Below the pieces are notes generated by a model, which searched no databases, had not been told where the DNA came from, and saw only the letters and a list, made by a program, of their open reading frames with translations. This document shows positions 18,326-27,470 of a DNA stretch of 64,000 nt, piece by piece. A program made the translations under genes and the position numbers. The stretch's first letter is position 1, and the number at the start of each line of letters is the position of its first letter. Origin of the DNA: Corallococcus silvisoli (lineage in GTDB: Bacteria > Myxococcota > Myxococcia > Myxococcales > Myxococcaceae); assembly GCF_009909145.1 (NCBI RefSeq), contig NZ_JAAAPJ010000003.1, positions 248,001-312,000 of the forward strand, read 5' to 3'.

Positions 18326-19738
18326 TCAGCGCCGCGCAGACAGCCGCCAGCGTTCGGACGCCCCCGAAAGGGGGCTGGCGACGAAGTCCGCCTCCAGGTC
18401 CCGCAGCGCCGGGCCGGTGACGACGAGCGCGGCGTCCCCGTCCTCCCGCACCCAGCCGGGCAGGTGTTGCAGGCCCCCCTCCCCACCCGCCTCGTCCCAC
18501 GCGGAGGCCACGGCGTCCGTCCACCCGTGGGAGTCCTCGCGCGACATCAGCCGGTCCACGTGCACCGTCACGCGCAGGCGCACGGCGGAGGTGTCCCCGG
18601 CCGTCAGCGCCAACCCCACGTCCAGCACGCGCGCCCGCAGCTCGCGCTCGAGCCGCACGTCGTCCGGGAGGCTGGCCACGGCGAAGACGCACGCGCCGCC
18701 CGTCACCCGCACCTCCATCCCGGCCTCCAGCGCCAGGGCGCTCGCGCGCTCCAGGCCCGCGTCCAACGCCTCCATCTGTTCGGGGCCGGGTTCGCCCCCG
18801 AGGCGCGCCTCCACGTAAAGCCCCACCGCGCGCGGCACCTCCAGGGGCGCCACGCCGCCCAACACCGCGCTCCGCAGGTGCTCCAGGAGCGCGTCCACGT
18901 CCGGGTAGCGCTCCTCGCGCTCCTTGCGCAGGCAGCGCAGCACCACCGCGTCCAGCGCGGCGGACACCGGCGCGTGCTCGCCCGGGCGCGGCGGCGGCGC
19001 GTGCAGGTGCTGCTGCTCCACGTCGTGGCGCGTGGTGCCCTGGAAGGGCGGCACGCCGGTGAGCAGCTGGAACAGCAGCACGCCCATCGCGTACAGGTCC
19101 GTGCGCGCGTCGGGCACCAGCCCGCGGATCTGCTCCGGCGCCATGGACAGGGGCGTCCCCAGCACCACGCCGGTGTGCGTGAGCGACGTGCTGCCCGGGG
19201 CGCCCGGCACCAGCCCTTTGGCCACCCCGAAGTCCACCAGCTTCACCGCGGGCCCGCCGCGCCCCGGGGCCAGCCTCACCACGTTCTGCGCCTTCAGGTC
19301 GCGGTGCACCACGCCCGACGCGTGCGCCACCCGCAGCGCGGCGCCCACCTGCTCCATCACGGCCAGCACCTCGCGCGGGGACAGCGGCCCCCGCGAAGCC
19401 AGCTCGGCCGCCAGGTCCTGTCCCTCCAACCACTCCATCGCGATGAAGGGACGGCCATCCGCCAGCTCGCCGTACCCCAGCACCGTGACGATGTGCGGGT
19501 GGCGCAGCCGCTGGAGCGTGGCCGCCTCCCGCCGGAAGCGCCGCAGCGCCACCACCGACGCGGCCACCTGCGAGTGCATCACCTTCAGCGCCGCGAGCAT
19601 GCCGGACCGGGCATGCCGCGCGCGGTAGAGCGCGGACACGGGCCCCTGGACCTGGACGCGGTCCACGACCCACTCGCCCACCAGCGCGCCGGGCCGCAGC
19701 TCCTCGCCGTAGAGGGACTCCTCGCCGTTCTCCGCCAT
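18326..19738 (-). CDS. Ser/Thr protein kinase with cyclase-homology-like C-terminal region
   Basis: 470 residues. The kinase domain (~20-285) has ALKVM with the ATP-binding Lys, VVHRDLKAQNVV, VDFGVAK and MAPEQIRG. The Gly loop reads VQGPVSALY and lacks the usual G-x-G-x-x-G, so ATP binding may be altered. Residues ~290-470 contain no membrane helix and resemble a degenerate nucleotide-cyclase-homology domain (GLYVEARLG, MEVRVTGGACVFAVAS, RLRVTVHVD) without metal-binding aspartates in a clear arrangement. The ATG is 3 nt after the TAG of the lipoprotein gene, so the two are cotranscribed. Convergent with the FHA/sigma-54 activator. Soluble; targets unknown. Confidence 0.88.
   Translation of the reverse strand: MAENGEESLYGEELRPGALVGEWVVDRVQVQGPVSALYRARHARSGMLAALKVMHSQVAASVVALRRFRREAATLQRLRHPHIVTVLGYGELADGRPFIAMEWLEGQDLAAELASRGPLSPREVLAVMEQVGAALRVAHASGVVHRDLKAQNVVRLAPGRGGPAVKLVDFGVAKGLVPGAPGSTSLTHTGVVLGTPLSMAPEQIRGLVPDARTDLYAMGVLLFQLLTGVPPFQGTTRHDVEQQHLHAPPPRPGEHAPVSAALDAVVLRCLRKEREERYPDVDALLEHLRSAVLGGVAPLEVPRAVGLYVEARLGGEPGPEQMEALDAGLERASALALEAGMEVRVTGGACVFAVASLPDDVRLERELRARVLDVGLALTAGDTSAVRLRVTVHVDRLMSREDSHGWTDAVASAWDEAGGEGGLQHLPGWVREDGDAALVVTGPALRDLEADFVASPLSGASERWRLSARR
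18360..18375. terminator. Hairpin with GAAA tetraloop between convergent genes
   Basis: GCCCCC-GAAA-GGGGGC, a 6-bp GC stem with a GNRA loop, 47 nt past the stop of the sigma-54 activator gene and inside the last codons of the convergent kinase gene. It could end transcription of the activator from the right side. Being in coding sequence, it may be chance. Confidence 0.4.
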
Positions 19739-19741
19739 GGG

Positions 19742-21325
19742 CTAGTGCCGCTGCGTCCCCGCCTGCATGGTCGCCCCGGCCAGCGAGGGCGCCTCGACCC
19801 CCATCCAGCGCTTGCACAGGTCCAGGTGCTGGTCATCCACCAGGTCGCACGCGCCGTTGAGGTAGACGGTGACGGGCTCCATCCAGGCGTCGTTGGCGGG
19901 GTCCCGGCACTCCTCGAAGTCGCCGTCGCCCTCCATCAGCGGACCGTCCTGTGACTCGCACTGGTGCGACTCCATCGGGTCCACGGTCCAGCACGGCCCC
20001 GTCACCGTGGCCGCGCAGTCCTCGTGCGTGCCCGGCAGCGCGCACACGCGGTAGGTCGCGTACGCCATGCCGTGCACCCAGCCCGGGTCGTAGCAGGAGT
20101 AGAGGTTGTTGAAGAGGGGCTCCGCTTGCGGGCTCTTCGGCCGATTGATGACGTAGCGCCCCGCCTTGGTCACCTGCGTCACCGTCACGTTGACGTCCTT
20201 GCGCAGCGCCCCACGCCCGAAGAGGTTGCCGTAGAAGGCCCCCTCGCGGATCCGGTACACCGAGCGCTCGGGCAGCGGCGCCGGCACCCCGCTCGTGACG
20301 GCCACGTTCGCCTGGCCCACCATCGTGCTGTTCCAGGGCGCCGTCATCACCGAGAAGTACCCGCCCTGCGCCGGGCAGCTGAAGCGCACGGACGGGTCCG
20401 TCGCCGCGGACGGAAAAGGCCAGCTGGAGTTCGCCGAGCAGCCCTGGCTCGACGCGATCAGCCGCCCGTCCGTGCTGTCACATCCCGCGATGCCCCGGCA
20501 CACGCGCATCACCATCCGCGCGCCCACGCTGGAGCCCATCGGGGTGCCGGCCGGACAGCTGGCGGGCCCGCCCGCGCCCACGGAGATCGTCTGGCCCGCG
20601 GGGCACCACCCCACCGAATGCATCGTCCAGCCACAGTCGCGCCCCGCGCCCACCGTCGCGGTGTCGCAGGGCTCCGCGCTGGGCAGCGACGTGCGCGAAG
20701 TCGGGACGTGGTCGAGCGGGGTCGTCCAGGTGTCCAGCGTGAACGGCTCCTCGATGCCGAGCTCCGGATCGTAGATCTCCCCGCGCATCGACAGCTCCAC
20801 GCGGTAGCCCAGGCCGTTGTTGCGCGCCAGGAGGCAAGCGGTCACGCGATTGAGGCACCCGGGGCCCCCCGCGGGCGGCTGGTCGAGCCACCGCGGGCAC
20901 AAGCCCGCGGAGCCCTTCCACACGCTGAGCTGCGTGTCCACGCTCTTCGAGGGGTTGAGCCAGTGCAGGGTCTGCTCCGGGCCCAGCGCGCAGCCCACCA
21001 GGTACTCCATGAAGCGCTGCGCGTAGGGATCGCGCAGCTGGTTGGCGATGAAAGCGGTCTCTTCGCTGGGGCTCATCACGGCGGGGTCGAAGAGCGACTC
21101 CAGCGAGTTCGTCGCCAGGAGCTCGTTGGCGGTGTGGTTCGCGGCGATGGCGTTGGTCACCAGCTCCTGGGTGGTGAGCGAGTTGGAGATGCGGATCTCC
21201 GCCTCGCTCGTGCCGAGCACCGGGTCGCTGCCGCCAGCGCCCGCGCCTTCCGTGAGCGCGGGCTCGCAGCCAGTCAATGCCAGCAGCAGGAAACACCAGG
21301 GGATTCGAAGGATTGGGGAGGCCAT
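19742..21325 (-). CDS. Cysteine-rich secreted lipoprotein of unknown function, cotranscribed with a kinase
   Basis: About 527 residues from ATG 21325, which has AAGGAG upstream; the much longer open frame above it is noise from the upstream gene. A lipoprotein signal peptide (WCFLLLALTGC) is present. The mature protein has ~25 Cys spread over its length, suggesting many disulphides in the periplasm or on the surface. The ~100 residues after the lipobox include a segment rich in Ala, Asn and Thr. I recognise no catalytic domain. It is followed after 3 nt by a Ser/Thr kinase gene and preceded by the array of 17-nt elements, so its expression is probably controlled there. Function not known. Confidence 0.8.
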   Translation of the reverse strand: MASPILRIPWCFLLLALTGCEPALTEGAGAGGSDPVLGTSEAEIRISNSLTTQELVTNAIAANHTANELLATNSLESLFDPAVMSPSEETAFIANQLRDPYAQRFMEYLVGCALGPEQTLHWLNPSKSVDTQLSVWKGSAGLCPRWLDQPPAGGPGCLNRVTACLLARNNGLGYRVELSMRGEIYDPELGIEEPFTLDTWTTPLDHVPTSRTSLPSAEPCDTATVGAGRDCGWTMHSVGWCPAGQTISVGAGGPASCPAGTPMGSSVGARMVMRVCRGIAGCDSTDGRLIASSQGCSANSSWPFPSAATDPSVRFSCPAQGGYFSVMTAPWNSTMVGQANVAVTSGVPAPLPERSVYRIREGAFYGNLFGRGALRKDVNVTVTQVTKAGRYVINRPKSPQAEPLFNNLYSCYDPGWVHGMAYATYRVCALPGTHEDCAATVTGPCWTVDPMESHQCESQDGPLMEGDGDFEECRDPANDAWMEPVTVYLNGACDLVDDQHLDLCKRWMGVEAPSLAGATMQAGTQRH

Positions 21326-21401
21326 CGCGCGAACACTCCTTGGACAGGTCTTCGGAAGTCGGATGGGAAGGAAACCCCAGCCATGCCCTCGTTGTCTCGC
21401 T

Positions 21402-21418
21402 GTAGCGCGAAAGGTTAC
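21402..21418 (+). repeat. 17-nt element, copy 1
   Basis: GTAGCGCGAAAGGTTAC, identical to copy 2 and 15/17 identical to the reverse-strand copy 3. It lies 77 nt upstream of the lipoprotein ATG, in non-coding DNA. Confidence 0.7.
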
Positions 21419-21443
21419 GGAGGACGGTTCGCTGAGCCCGAGG

Positions 21444-21460
21444 GTAGCGCGAAAGGTTAC
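21444..21460 (+). repeat. 17-nt element, copy 2
   Basis: Exact copy of GTAGCGCGAAAGGTTAC, 42 nt (start to start, about four helical turns) from copy 1. Candidate regulator-binding site for the lipoprotein-kinase transcript. Confidence 0.7.
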
Positions 21461-21475
21461 TGCGAACGGCCCCGT

Positions 21476-21492
21476 GTAGCGTTTCGCGCTAC
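21476..21492 (-). repeat. 17-nt element, copy 3, inverted and palindromic
   Basis: Read on the minus strand it is GTAGCGCGAAACGCTAC, which shares the first 11 bases with the other copies and has ends that form a 6-bp dyad (GTAGCG/CGCTAC). Its centre is 32 nt from that of copy 2, about three helical turns. It contains the TAG stop (21489-21491) of the large kinase-ATPase gene. Confidence 0.6.
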
Positions 21493-24400
21493 AGCGCTTC
21501 CATGACAAGCGTGTCACGCAGTGCCTGGTAGCGCGCGGCCCACAGCGGGGCCTCCGCGACGGCGGGAGCGGCCCGTTCGAGCCAGGCGCGAGCCTGCTCC
21601 AGCGCGTCCGTGCGCCGCGCGACGCTCGCGGCCTGCAGGAGGATCTCCGCCTTCTCGTCCGGAGAGGCCAAGGCGTCCGCCTCCGTGTGGAGCGCGTCCC
21701 AGTCCGGCGCGCGGAAGGCCCCGGTGGCCTGCTGATGGACCTGGAGCTCCACGAGGCGCCGCATGATGGCGGTGGGCGGCAGGGACTCTGGCGGACAGCG
21801 CTCGGAGATCCAGGCGAGCTGGCGGGCGGCGGCTGCCTCGTCTCCCGCCGCCGCGTGGATGCGCGCGAGGAGCAGCGCGTCCATGGGCACGGGGTGCTCG
21901 CGGAAGAAGCGCACCCCCAGCTCGTGCGCGCGCCGGGCCAGCGGGAGGGCTTCATCCAGGCGGCCTTGCATGTAGAGGACCTCCGCCAGGTTGAAGGTGG
22001 ACCAGCGCTCCATCTGCGCGTGCGCCAGCTCGCGGCCCAGCGCGAGGGCACGGCGCAGGTCCTCCTCCATCCGCGGCACGTCGCCCTGGCGGAGCCACAG
22101 CAGGACGCGGTTGCACAGCAGCGCGGCCTTGTGCAGTCCGTCGCCCGCGGCCTCGCAGCGCTCCAGCCCCTCGTCGAAGCGCGCGGCGGCCTCCGAGGCG
22201 CGGTCCAGGAAGGTGAGCGCGGCGCCCAGCAGCGCCAGCGACACCACCAGCGTCTCATGGTCTCTCGCGCGCTCGGCGCCCTCGGCGGTGGAGGTGAGCA
22301 CGCGGGCCGCGGCGGCCCACTCGCCCTGGCGCACGTGCAGCCGGCCCCGGGCCAGCCCACACCGGAGCGACAGGCGCGGCGCGTCCAGCAGCTCGATGGC
22401 GTCCAGGGCTTCGCGCGTGCACGCGGCGGAGCCGTCCGAGTCCTCCATCCAGTCGCGGGCAGTGGCCTCCTCCAGCAGCAGGTCCACCTCCAGCGCCGCG
22501 TCGTTCCGGGTCCGGGCCAGGGTGCGCGCCGCGGCCAGGTCCGCGAGGCTTTCGCGGAAGCGCTGGAGGCGGTGGCGCACGCGTCCGCGCCCCGCGAGCG
22601 CCTGGGCCCGGCGCGCGTCGTCGGTCTCCGGGAGGAGCGCGAGCGCGCGGGTGTAGTGCTGCTCCGCTTCCACGGACAGGTGCCCCTCGCGGGCCTCCTC
22701 CGCCAGCGAGAGGTAGTCCCGGGCGGCCTCCAGGTGGGCGCCACACGCCGCCGCGTGGTGGGCGCGGCGGCGGCGCTCGGCCACGTCGTTGCCGACGCTG
22801 GCCTTCAGCGCGGCCGCATGCAGGGCGCGGCGGGGCGCGGAAGGAAGCAGGGCCTCCAGGGCCTCGCGCAGCAGGGGATGGCGGAAGGCGAAGCGGCCCG
22901 GCCCCGCGGGGCGCAGCAGGCCCGCGCGGCTCAAGCGCTGAAGGCCGGCTCCGGCGTCCAGCGTCGCGGCGCGTGACAGCTCGGGGACGACGCTCAGGTG
23001 GCGCAGGGCCGCGTCCACGCGCGACACGTCCATCTCCATGCCGAGCACGGCGCACAAGCGCGCCAGCACGCGGTGCACCTCCGGGAGGCCCGCCAGCACG
23101 CGAGGGGCCAGCCGTTCAAAGAGCGGCGTCACCGACACGTCCAGCAGCGCGTCGGGCGCGACGTACCACCCGCCTCCCGGAGCCGAGCGCAGGGCTCCCG
23201 CTGCCCGGAGCGCGCGCGCCAGCTCCACCAGGGAGAGGGGGACGCCCTGCGCCAGGTGCTCCAGGCGCGCGAGCACGGGCTCGGGGATGTGCTCCGCGGG
23301 GCGCAGCAGGTGGACGAGCACCGCGCGGCTCGCCTCCGGCGGAAGGGGGGGCAGCGGGTGATGGAACGAATGGGCGCTGCGCTCGCCCAGGTGCGGGCGC
23401 AGTCCGAGCAGCGCGGGGCGGCCGGCGAGGCAGACCCACAGCGGGGCACGGGGTCCCGCGAGCGTGGCGCGCTCCAGCACATCCAGGCTCACCGCGTCGG
23501 CGAGGTGCGCGTCGTCCAGCAGCAACACGCGCGGCGCTTCGCGGGCCTGGGCCAGGAGCGCTTCGGCCAGGGTGCGAGGGTCCGCGGACGGACGTCCCAC
23601 GACGGCTCGCAGCGCATCCAGGAGCGCGTTGGAGAGGGACGCATCCGGCGGGGGCGCGCGAAGCCGCACGATGCGAGCGTGGCCCTCGGCCTCCAGTCGG
23701 GTGGCGAGCGCCTTGAGCAATCGCGACTTGCCGTGCCCGACCTCCCCGGTGAGCACGCCCAGCCCCGGCACCGACGCGGAGAGGCACTGGGTCGCGTCCG
23801 CCATGAGGGCGTCCAACACCTCGTCGCGGCCCACGAACGGCGGGGGCTCACCTTCGATTCGCGCGCCTTCGTCATCCTGGAGGCGCAGGCGGAGGTCCAC
23901 GCCATGGAGCCCCGCGGTGGGCACGTCACCAGCGGCCGAGGGAGTCGCGGTGGGCCATGCTCCACCGAGTTCCTGTGGCGAGTTCGGCTCGGCTTCATCA
24001 GCCACATGGGTCGCGGCGGGCCATGCTCCACCGAGTTCCTGCGGCGAGTTCAGCTCGGCTTCATCAGCCGCATGGGTCGCGGCGGGCCGTGCTCCACCAA
24101 ACTCCCGCGGCGAGTTCGGCTCGCGTCCATCCAGTGCTGCCGTCGCGGCGGAGTCGCTCCTCGCGGGCCCCAGGTGCGGCACGGGCTCGACCCATCCGGG
24201 CTCCAGCCTCGCGGCGGCCTCGGGCGTCACACGCACCTGGCCCGGGACGGTGGGCTGGAGCCACCACGTCTCCGGTCGCTCCAGCGCGGTGCCCGCGGTG
24301 CGCGGCAACGTGGTGCCGGGATGAACGTACAGCGCCGCGACGTGGAGGACGGCCGCCGCCTCGCCGGACTCCACCAACCGCCGCGCCGCGAGCGCGCCCG

Positions 24401-25532
24401 AGCGCACGTTCGCCTCCGCCGACAACGACTCGCAGAAGACGAGCAGGTAGCCCCCCGCCACGACCCGCGCCAGCACGCCTCCGAAGGGCTCCAGCGTGGC
24501 CCCCAAGCCCTCCACCGCCGCCGCCGTGCGCAACCCCAGCACCGCCACCGGGCGCGCCCCCGAGAACGTCACCGGCGATTGCGTGGCCCGGGGATCCGCG
24601 CCCCCGATGACGTCCGGCAGCGAGGGCTCCGCCTCGCACGCGGCCTCGAACGCCGCGAGCACTTCCGGAGCGCTCGCGTACCGCTCCGCCGGAGCCTTGG
24701 CCAGACACCGCGCCACCACCGCGTCGAGCGCCACGGGCACCGGCGCCCGCTCCGACACGCGCGGCGGACGCCGGCTCACATGCCCCTCGCGGACCTCGTC
24801 CGGACTGCCATGGAAGGGCGGCGAGCCCGTGAGCAGCTCGAAGAGCAGGACCCCCAGCGCGTAGATGTCCGCGGCCGTGCCCGCCTCGCGCGCATCCAGG
24901 CACTGCTCCGGCGCCATGTAGACCGTCGTCCCCGCCCGGTTCCCCACCGCCTCCAATCCCTCCTCCGGCCCGTCCTCCAGCCTGCGCGCGAGCCCGAAGT
25001 CCAGGAGGCTCAGCGCGCCGCCTTCGCGCAGGAAGAGGTTCTCCGGCTTGAGGTCCCGGTGCGCGAGCCCCACCGCATGCACGCGCGCCACCGCCGGACA
25101 CAGCCCCGACAGCAGCTCACGCACGCGCGCCACGGACGCGGCCCCCGTCCCCGGCAACGCCGCCATCCACGCCGCGAGCGTCTGCCCTCGCAGCAGCTCC
25201 TGCACCAGGTAGGGCCTGCCGCCGACCTGCCCCGCCTCGAACACCGCGGGCACCGTGGGAGGCCCCACGCGCCGGAGCGCCTCCGCCTCACGGGCGATGC
25301 GGGCGTGATGCCGCGACATGCCCACCTTGACGGCCACCTCCCGCCCATCCACCTCGCGCACGGCGGCGAAGACGTGCGCGAAGCCGCCGACCCCCAACAG
25401 GGCGGCGCCGGACACGCCGGGGACGTCCGGGAGCACCAACGGCTCCACGGGGGGACCGGGTTCGGCGGGGACGCCGTTCACGGGACACGCCGCGCCGGGA
25501 GCGAGGCGGCGTTGGCAGACCGGACAGCGCAT
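21489..25532 (-). CDS. Large Ser/Thr kinase fused to cyclase-like, AAA/NACHT-like ATPase and TPR regions (PknK-like)
   Basis: 1347 residues. An N-terminal zinc-ribbon-like CPVCQRRLAPGAACP is followed by a kinase domain (~35-300): LLGVGGFAHVF, EVAVKVG, HRDLKPENL (~157), DFGLAR, YMAPEQ. Residues ~315-455 resemble a degenerate cyclase-homology domain. A hydrophilic segment with three ~22-residue repeats (467-530) leads to an ATPase with Walker A LTGEVGHGKS (~595) and Walker B VLLLDDAHLAD. The remaining ~500 residues are helical TPR-like repeats. Kinase-ATPase-TPR proteins of this kind are common in myxobacteria and related to mycobacterial PknK. Soluble; likely a signal-integration switch using TPRs for partners. 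No upstream partner gene; the lipoprotein-kinase pair follows after 163 nt. Confidence 0.9.
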   Translation of the reverse strand: MRCPVCQRRLAPGAACPVNGVPAEPGPPVEPLVLPDVPGVSGAALLGVGGFAHVFAAVREVDGREVAVKVGMSRHHARIAREAEALRRVGPPTVPAVFEAGQVGGRPYLVQELLRGQTLAAWMAALPGTGAASVARVRELLSGLCPAVARVHAVGLAHRDLKPENLFLREGGALSLLDFGLARRLEDGPEEGLEAVGNRAGTTVYMAPEQCLDAREAGTAADIYALGVLLFELLTGSPPFHGSPDEVREGHVSRRPPRVSERAPVPVALDAVVARCLAKAPAERYASAPEVLAAFEAACEAEPSLPDVIGGADPRATQSPVTFSGARPVAVLGLRTAAAVEGLGATLEPFGGVLARVVAGGYLLVFCESLSAEANVRSGALAARRLVESGEAAAVLHVAALYVHPGTTLPRTAGTALERPETWWLQPTVPGQVRVTPEAAARLEPGWVEPVPHLGPARSDSAATAALDGREPNSPREFGGARPAATHAADEAELNSPQELGGAWPAATHVADEAEPNSPQELGGAWPTATPSAAGDVPTAGLHGVDLRLRLQDDEGARIEGEPPPFVGRDEVLDALMADATQCLSASVPGLGVLTGEVGHGKSRLLKALATRLEAEGHARIVRLRAPPPDASLSNALLDALRAVVGRPSADPRTLAEALLAQAREAPRVLLLDDAHLADAVSLDVLERATLAGPRAPLWVCLAGRPALLGLRPHLGERSAHSFHHPLPPLPPEASRAVLVHLLRPAEHIPEPVLARLEHLAQGVPLSLVELARALRAAGALRSAPGGGWYVAPDALLDVSVTPLFERLAPRVLAGLPEVHRVLARLCAVLGMEMDVSRVDAALRHLSVVPELSRAATLDAGAGLQRLSRAGLLRPAGPGRFAFRHPLLREALEALLPSAPRRALHAAALKASVGNDVAERRRRAHHAAACGAHLEAARDYLSLAEEAREGHLSVEAEQHYTRALALLPETDDARRAQALAGRGRVRHRLQRFRESLADLAAARTLARTRNDAALEVDLLLEEATARDWMEDSDGSAACTREALDAIELLDAPRLSLRCGLARGRLHVRQGEWAAAARVLTSTAEGAERARDHETLVVSLALLGAALTFLDRASEAAARFDEGLERCEAAGDGLHKAALLCNRVLLWLRQGDVPRMEEDLRRALALGRELAHAQMERWSTFNLAEVLYMQGRLDEALPLARRAHELGVRFFREHPVPMDALLLARIHAAAGDEAAAARQLAWISERCPPESLPPTAIMRRLVELQVHQQATGAFRAPDWDALHTEADALASPDEKAEILLQAASVARRTDALEQARAWLERAAPAVAEAPLWAARYQALRDTLVMEAL
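23944..24130 (-). repeat. 66-bp in-frame tandem repeat, ~2.8 units, inside the kinase-ATPase gene
   Basis: Units start at 23944, 24010 and 24076 (the last partial). The period is 66 bp = 22 residues, with consensus EPNSPQELGGAWPAATHVADEA. It sits in the linker between the cyclase-like region and the ATPase. In-frame units can vary in number without breaking the gene. Confidence 0.8.
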
Positions 25533-25547
25533 GTGGGTCCCGAAAGG

Positions 25548-27416
25548 CTACCAGAGCGCCCGCGCCAGCACGATGCCCACGCCCACCACCCCCTCGCCCG
25601 CGATGAGCCCTGCCGCGAGCGTCACACCTGGCGCCTCCCATGCGGGTTTCCACTGGCGGGCAAGCTCCCACCCCAGCCCCCCCAGGAAGAACCCCAGGCA
25701 GGTGGAGGGCGGCAGCAGGCAGGCCAGCCCCACGCCCACCGCGGACGGCGCCCAGCGGCGGAAGCGCTCCGGCAGCGCCTGCTCGCCCAGCGTGAGGACG
25801 GCCGCCCCCAGCGCGGCCCACGCCATGGCGATCCGCAAGTCCGGTGACACCGCGCTCCACCCCGTCGCGAGCACCCGCGCCACGCTCGCCGTCACCGTCG
25901 CCGCCGGGGCCGGAAAGCGCTCCGACCCCAGCGCGGAGGCATCCGGCACCAGCAGATAGAACAGCGGCACCACCACCAGCGAGCCCACGACGCACCCCAG
26001 CAGCTGCGCCAGGAACACGCGCCGCGGATCCGCGCCCAGCAGGTGCCCCGCCTTCAGGTCGGTGAGCATGTCCGCCGAGGACGCCGCCGCGTTGACGGTG
26101 AGCCCCGCCGTGGCGAGGTTCGCGCGCACGTCCCCAGGCATGAGCACGCCATACGTGAGCTGCGTCACCTGCCCCAACGCGCCCACGGGACTCACGTCCG
26201 TCTCACCGGTGACGCGGCAGGAGATGAGGCACAGCACGAATGACAGCGCCACCGCGAGCAGGGCGTGCGGCACCGGCACGTCGAAGCCGATGCGCGCCAG
26301 CGCCACCGTCGCGGGCGTCAGCACCAACATGCCCGCGCCCCACCACCGCGCGGGGACCTGCAACGCCAGGATGGGATGGGGCGCCCGCCGCGAATCCCGC
26401 GTGCGCAGCCCCCGCAGCGCCCGGCCGAACACCCGGGCCTGGAGCACGAACTGCAACAGCGACGCGGTGGTGAGCGCCGCCGCGCCCGGCCACAGCGCCC
26501 ACGCGAGGAAGTCCCCCTCCACCGACACCACCCCCGCCGCCATCAGCCGGGGCGCGACGACGCCATGGACGACGAGCGCCCCCAGCAGCATCGACGCGGT
26601 GATGCGCACCCCCAGCAGCGCCCCGCCCCCCACCGGCATCAGCCCCGTCTCCAGCGCGAACCCCAGCCGCTCCAGCGGCACCCCGCCCAGCGCCCCCGGA
26701 AACGCGAACGCATACGGCAGCCGCCCGAAGCCATCGCGAACGAGCGTCAGCGCCCCCGCCACCGCCCCACCCACGCCCAGCATGCGCAGCCGAGGCACCG
26801 CCGCCCCCTCCTCCGCATGCAGCGCGCGAGCCGTCGCCGCGGCGGCCGTGCCGGAGGCGAACGGAAGCTGCTCGCGGTCCACCAGCTGGCGCTTGAGCGG
26901 CACGGCGAAGAAGACGCCCAGCGCGGACACCAGGAACGTCCACGCCAGCAGCGTGCCGACGGGCAGGTGGTGCCCCGTCGTCAGCAGCCACGCGCCCTGC
27001 ACGGACACGAGCGCGCCGCCCGTCGCGTACCCCGCGGACGAGGCCACTGTCTGCGCGCACCCCAGCTCCAGCAAGGACAGCGGCGCCCCCGCCACCCGAG
27101 GGCTGACCCGCCGCAGGGCCCCATGCGTCGCGGACGCGAGCAGCGCGGCGGTGACGGCCACGCCAAACGCCACGCCTGTCTTCAGGCCCGCGTAGAGGTT
27201 GGTGGCGCAGGTGAGCACGCCCAGCCCCGCGCCCAACGCCACCGCGCGCAGGGTGAGCTGGGGCATGCGGTCGCCCTGGTACACCCGCGTGAGCCAGTGG
27301 GTGTCCACGTCCTCCTGGGTCGCACCGGGGCCCCCCTGCGACGGCGGCAAGGCGTCGGAGGGCGGGTCCCCGGCGGGGACGGCGCGGGGGGCGGGGGTCG
27401 GCATGGGCACGCCCAT
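25548..27416 (-). CDS. OPT-family oligopeptide/metal-chelate transporter
   Basis: About 622 residues from ATG 27416 (GGGAGAGG just upstream; GTG 27464 is also open). Some 14-16 membrane segments. The OPT pattern is clear in TLRAVALGAGLGVLTCATNLYAGLKTGV near the N-terminus (given here only as the pattern's 28-residue region ~50-78, key residues N-x-Y-x-G-x-K-T-G), and in the mid-protein LISCRVTGETDVSPVG and AASSADMLTDLKAGHLLGA, the conserved G-E-T-D/P-G and D-x-K-x-G-x-x-x-G motifs. The family imports oligopeptides or metal-siderophore complexes by proton symport. Predatory growth on peptides fits (inference). It starts shortly after the HipA-methyltransferase gene on the same strand but is functionally unrelated. 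Confidence 0.9.
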   Translation of the reverse strand: MGVPMPTPAPRAVPAGDPPSDALPPSQGGPGATQEDVDTHWLTRVYQGDRMPQLTLRAVALGAGLGVLTCATNLYAGLKTGVAFGVAVTAALLASATHGALRRVSPRVAGAPLSLLELGCAQTVASSAGYATGGALVSVQGAWLLTTGHHLPVGTLLAWTFLVSALGVFFAVPLKRQLVDREQLPFASGTAAAATARALHAEEGAAVPRLRMLGVGGAVAGALTLVRDGFGRLPYAFAFPGALGGVPLERLGFALETGLMPVGGGALLGVRITASMLLGALVVHGVVAPRLMAAGVVSVEGDFLAWALWPGAAALTTASLLQFVLQARVFGRALRGLRTRDSRRAPHPILALQVPARWWGAGMLVLTPATVALARIGFDVPVPHALLAVALSFVLCLISCRVTGETDVSPVGALGQVTQLTYGVLMPGDVRANLATAGLTVNAAASSADMLTDLKAGHLLGADPRRVFLAQLLGCVVGSLVVVPLFYLLVPDASALGSERFPAPAATVTASVARVLATGWSAVSPDLRIAMAWAALGAAVLTLGEQALPERFRRWAPSAVGVGLACLLPPSTCLGFFLGGLGWELARQWKPAWEAPGVTLAAGLIAGEGVVGVGIVLARALW

Positions 27417-27470
27417 CCTCTCCCGTTCATCCCCCTCCGCGCCACCGGCCGCGCCCGGCCACACCGCGCG

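Noticed and set aside
19742..22744. 1000-codon frame suggesting a fusion of TPR-like sequence with the lipoprotein
   Set aside because: The upstream 470 codons are an out-of-frame shadow of the kinase-ATPase gene; the real start has AAGGAG and a signal peptide at 21325.
22998..25847. 949-codon plus-strand frame opposite the kinase-ATPase
   Set aside because: Same shadow effect; no start signal and no recognisable motif, while the minus strand has a complete kinase-ATPase-TPR protein.
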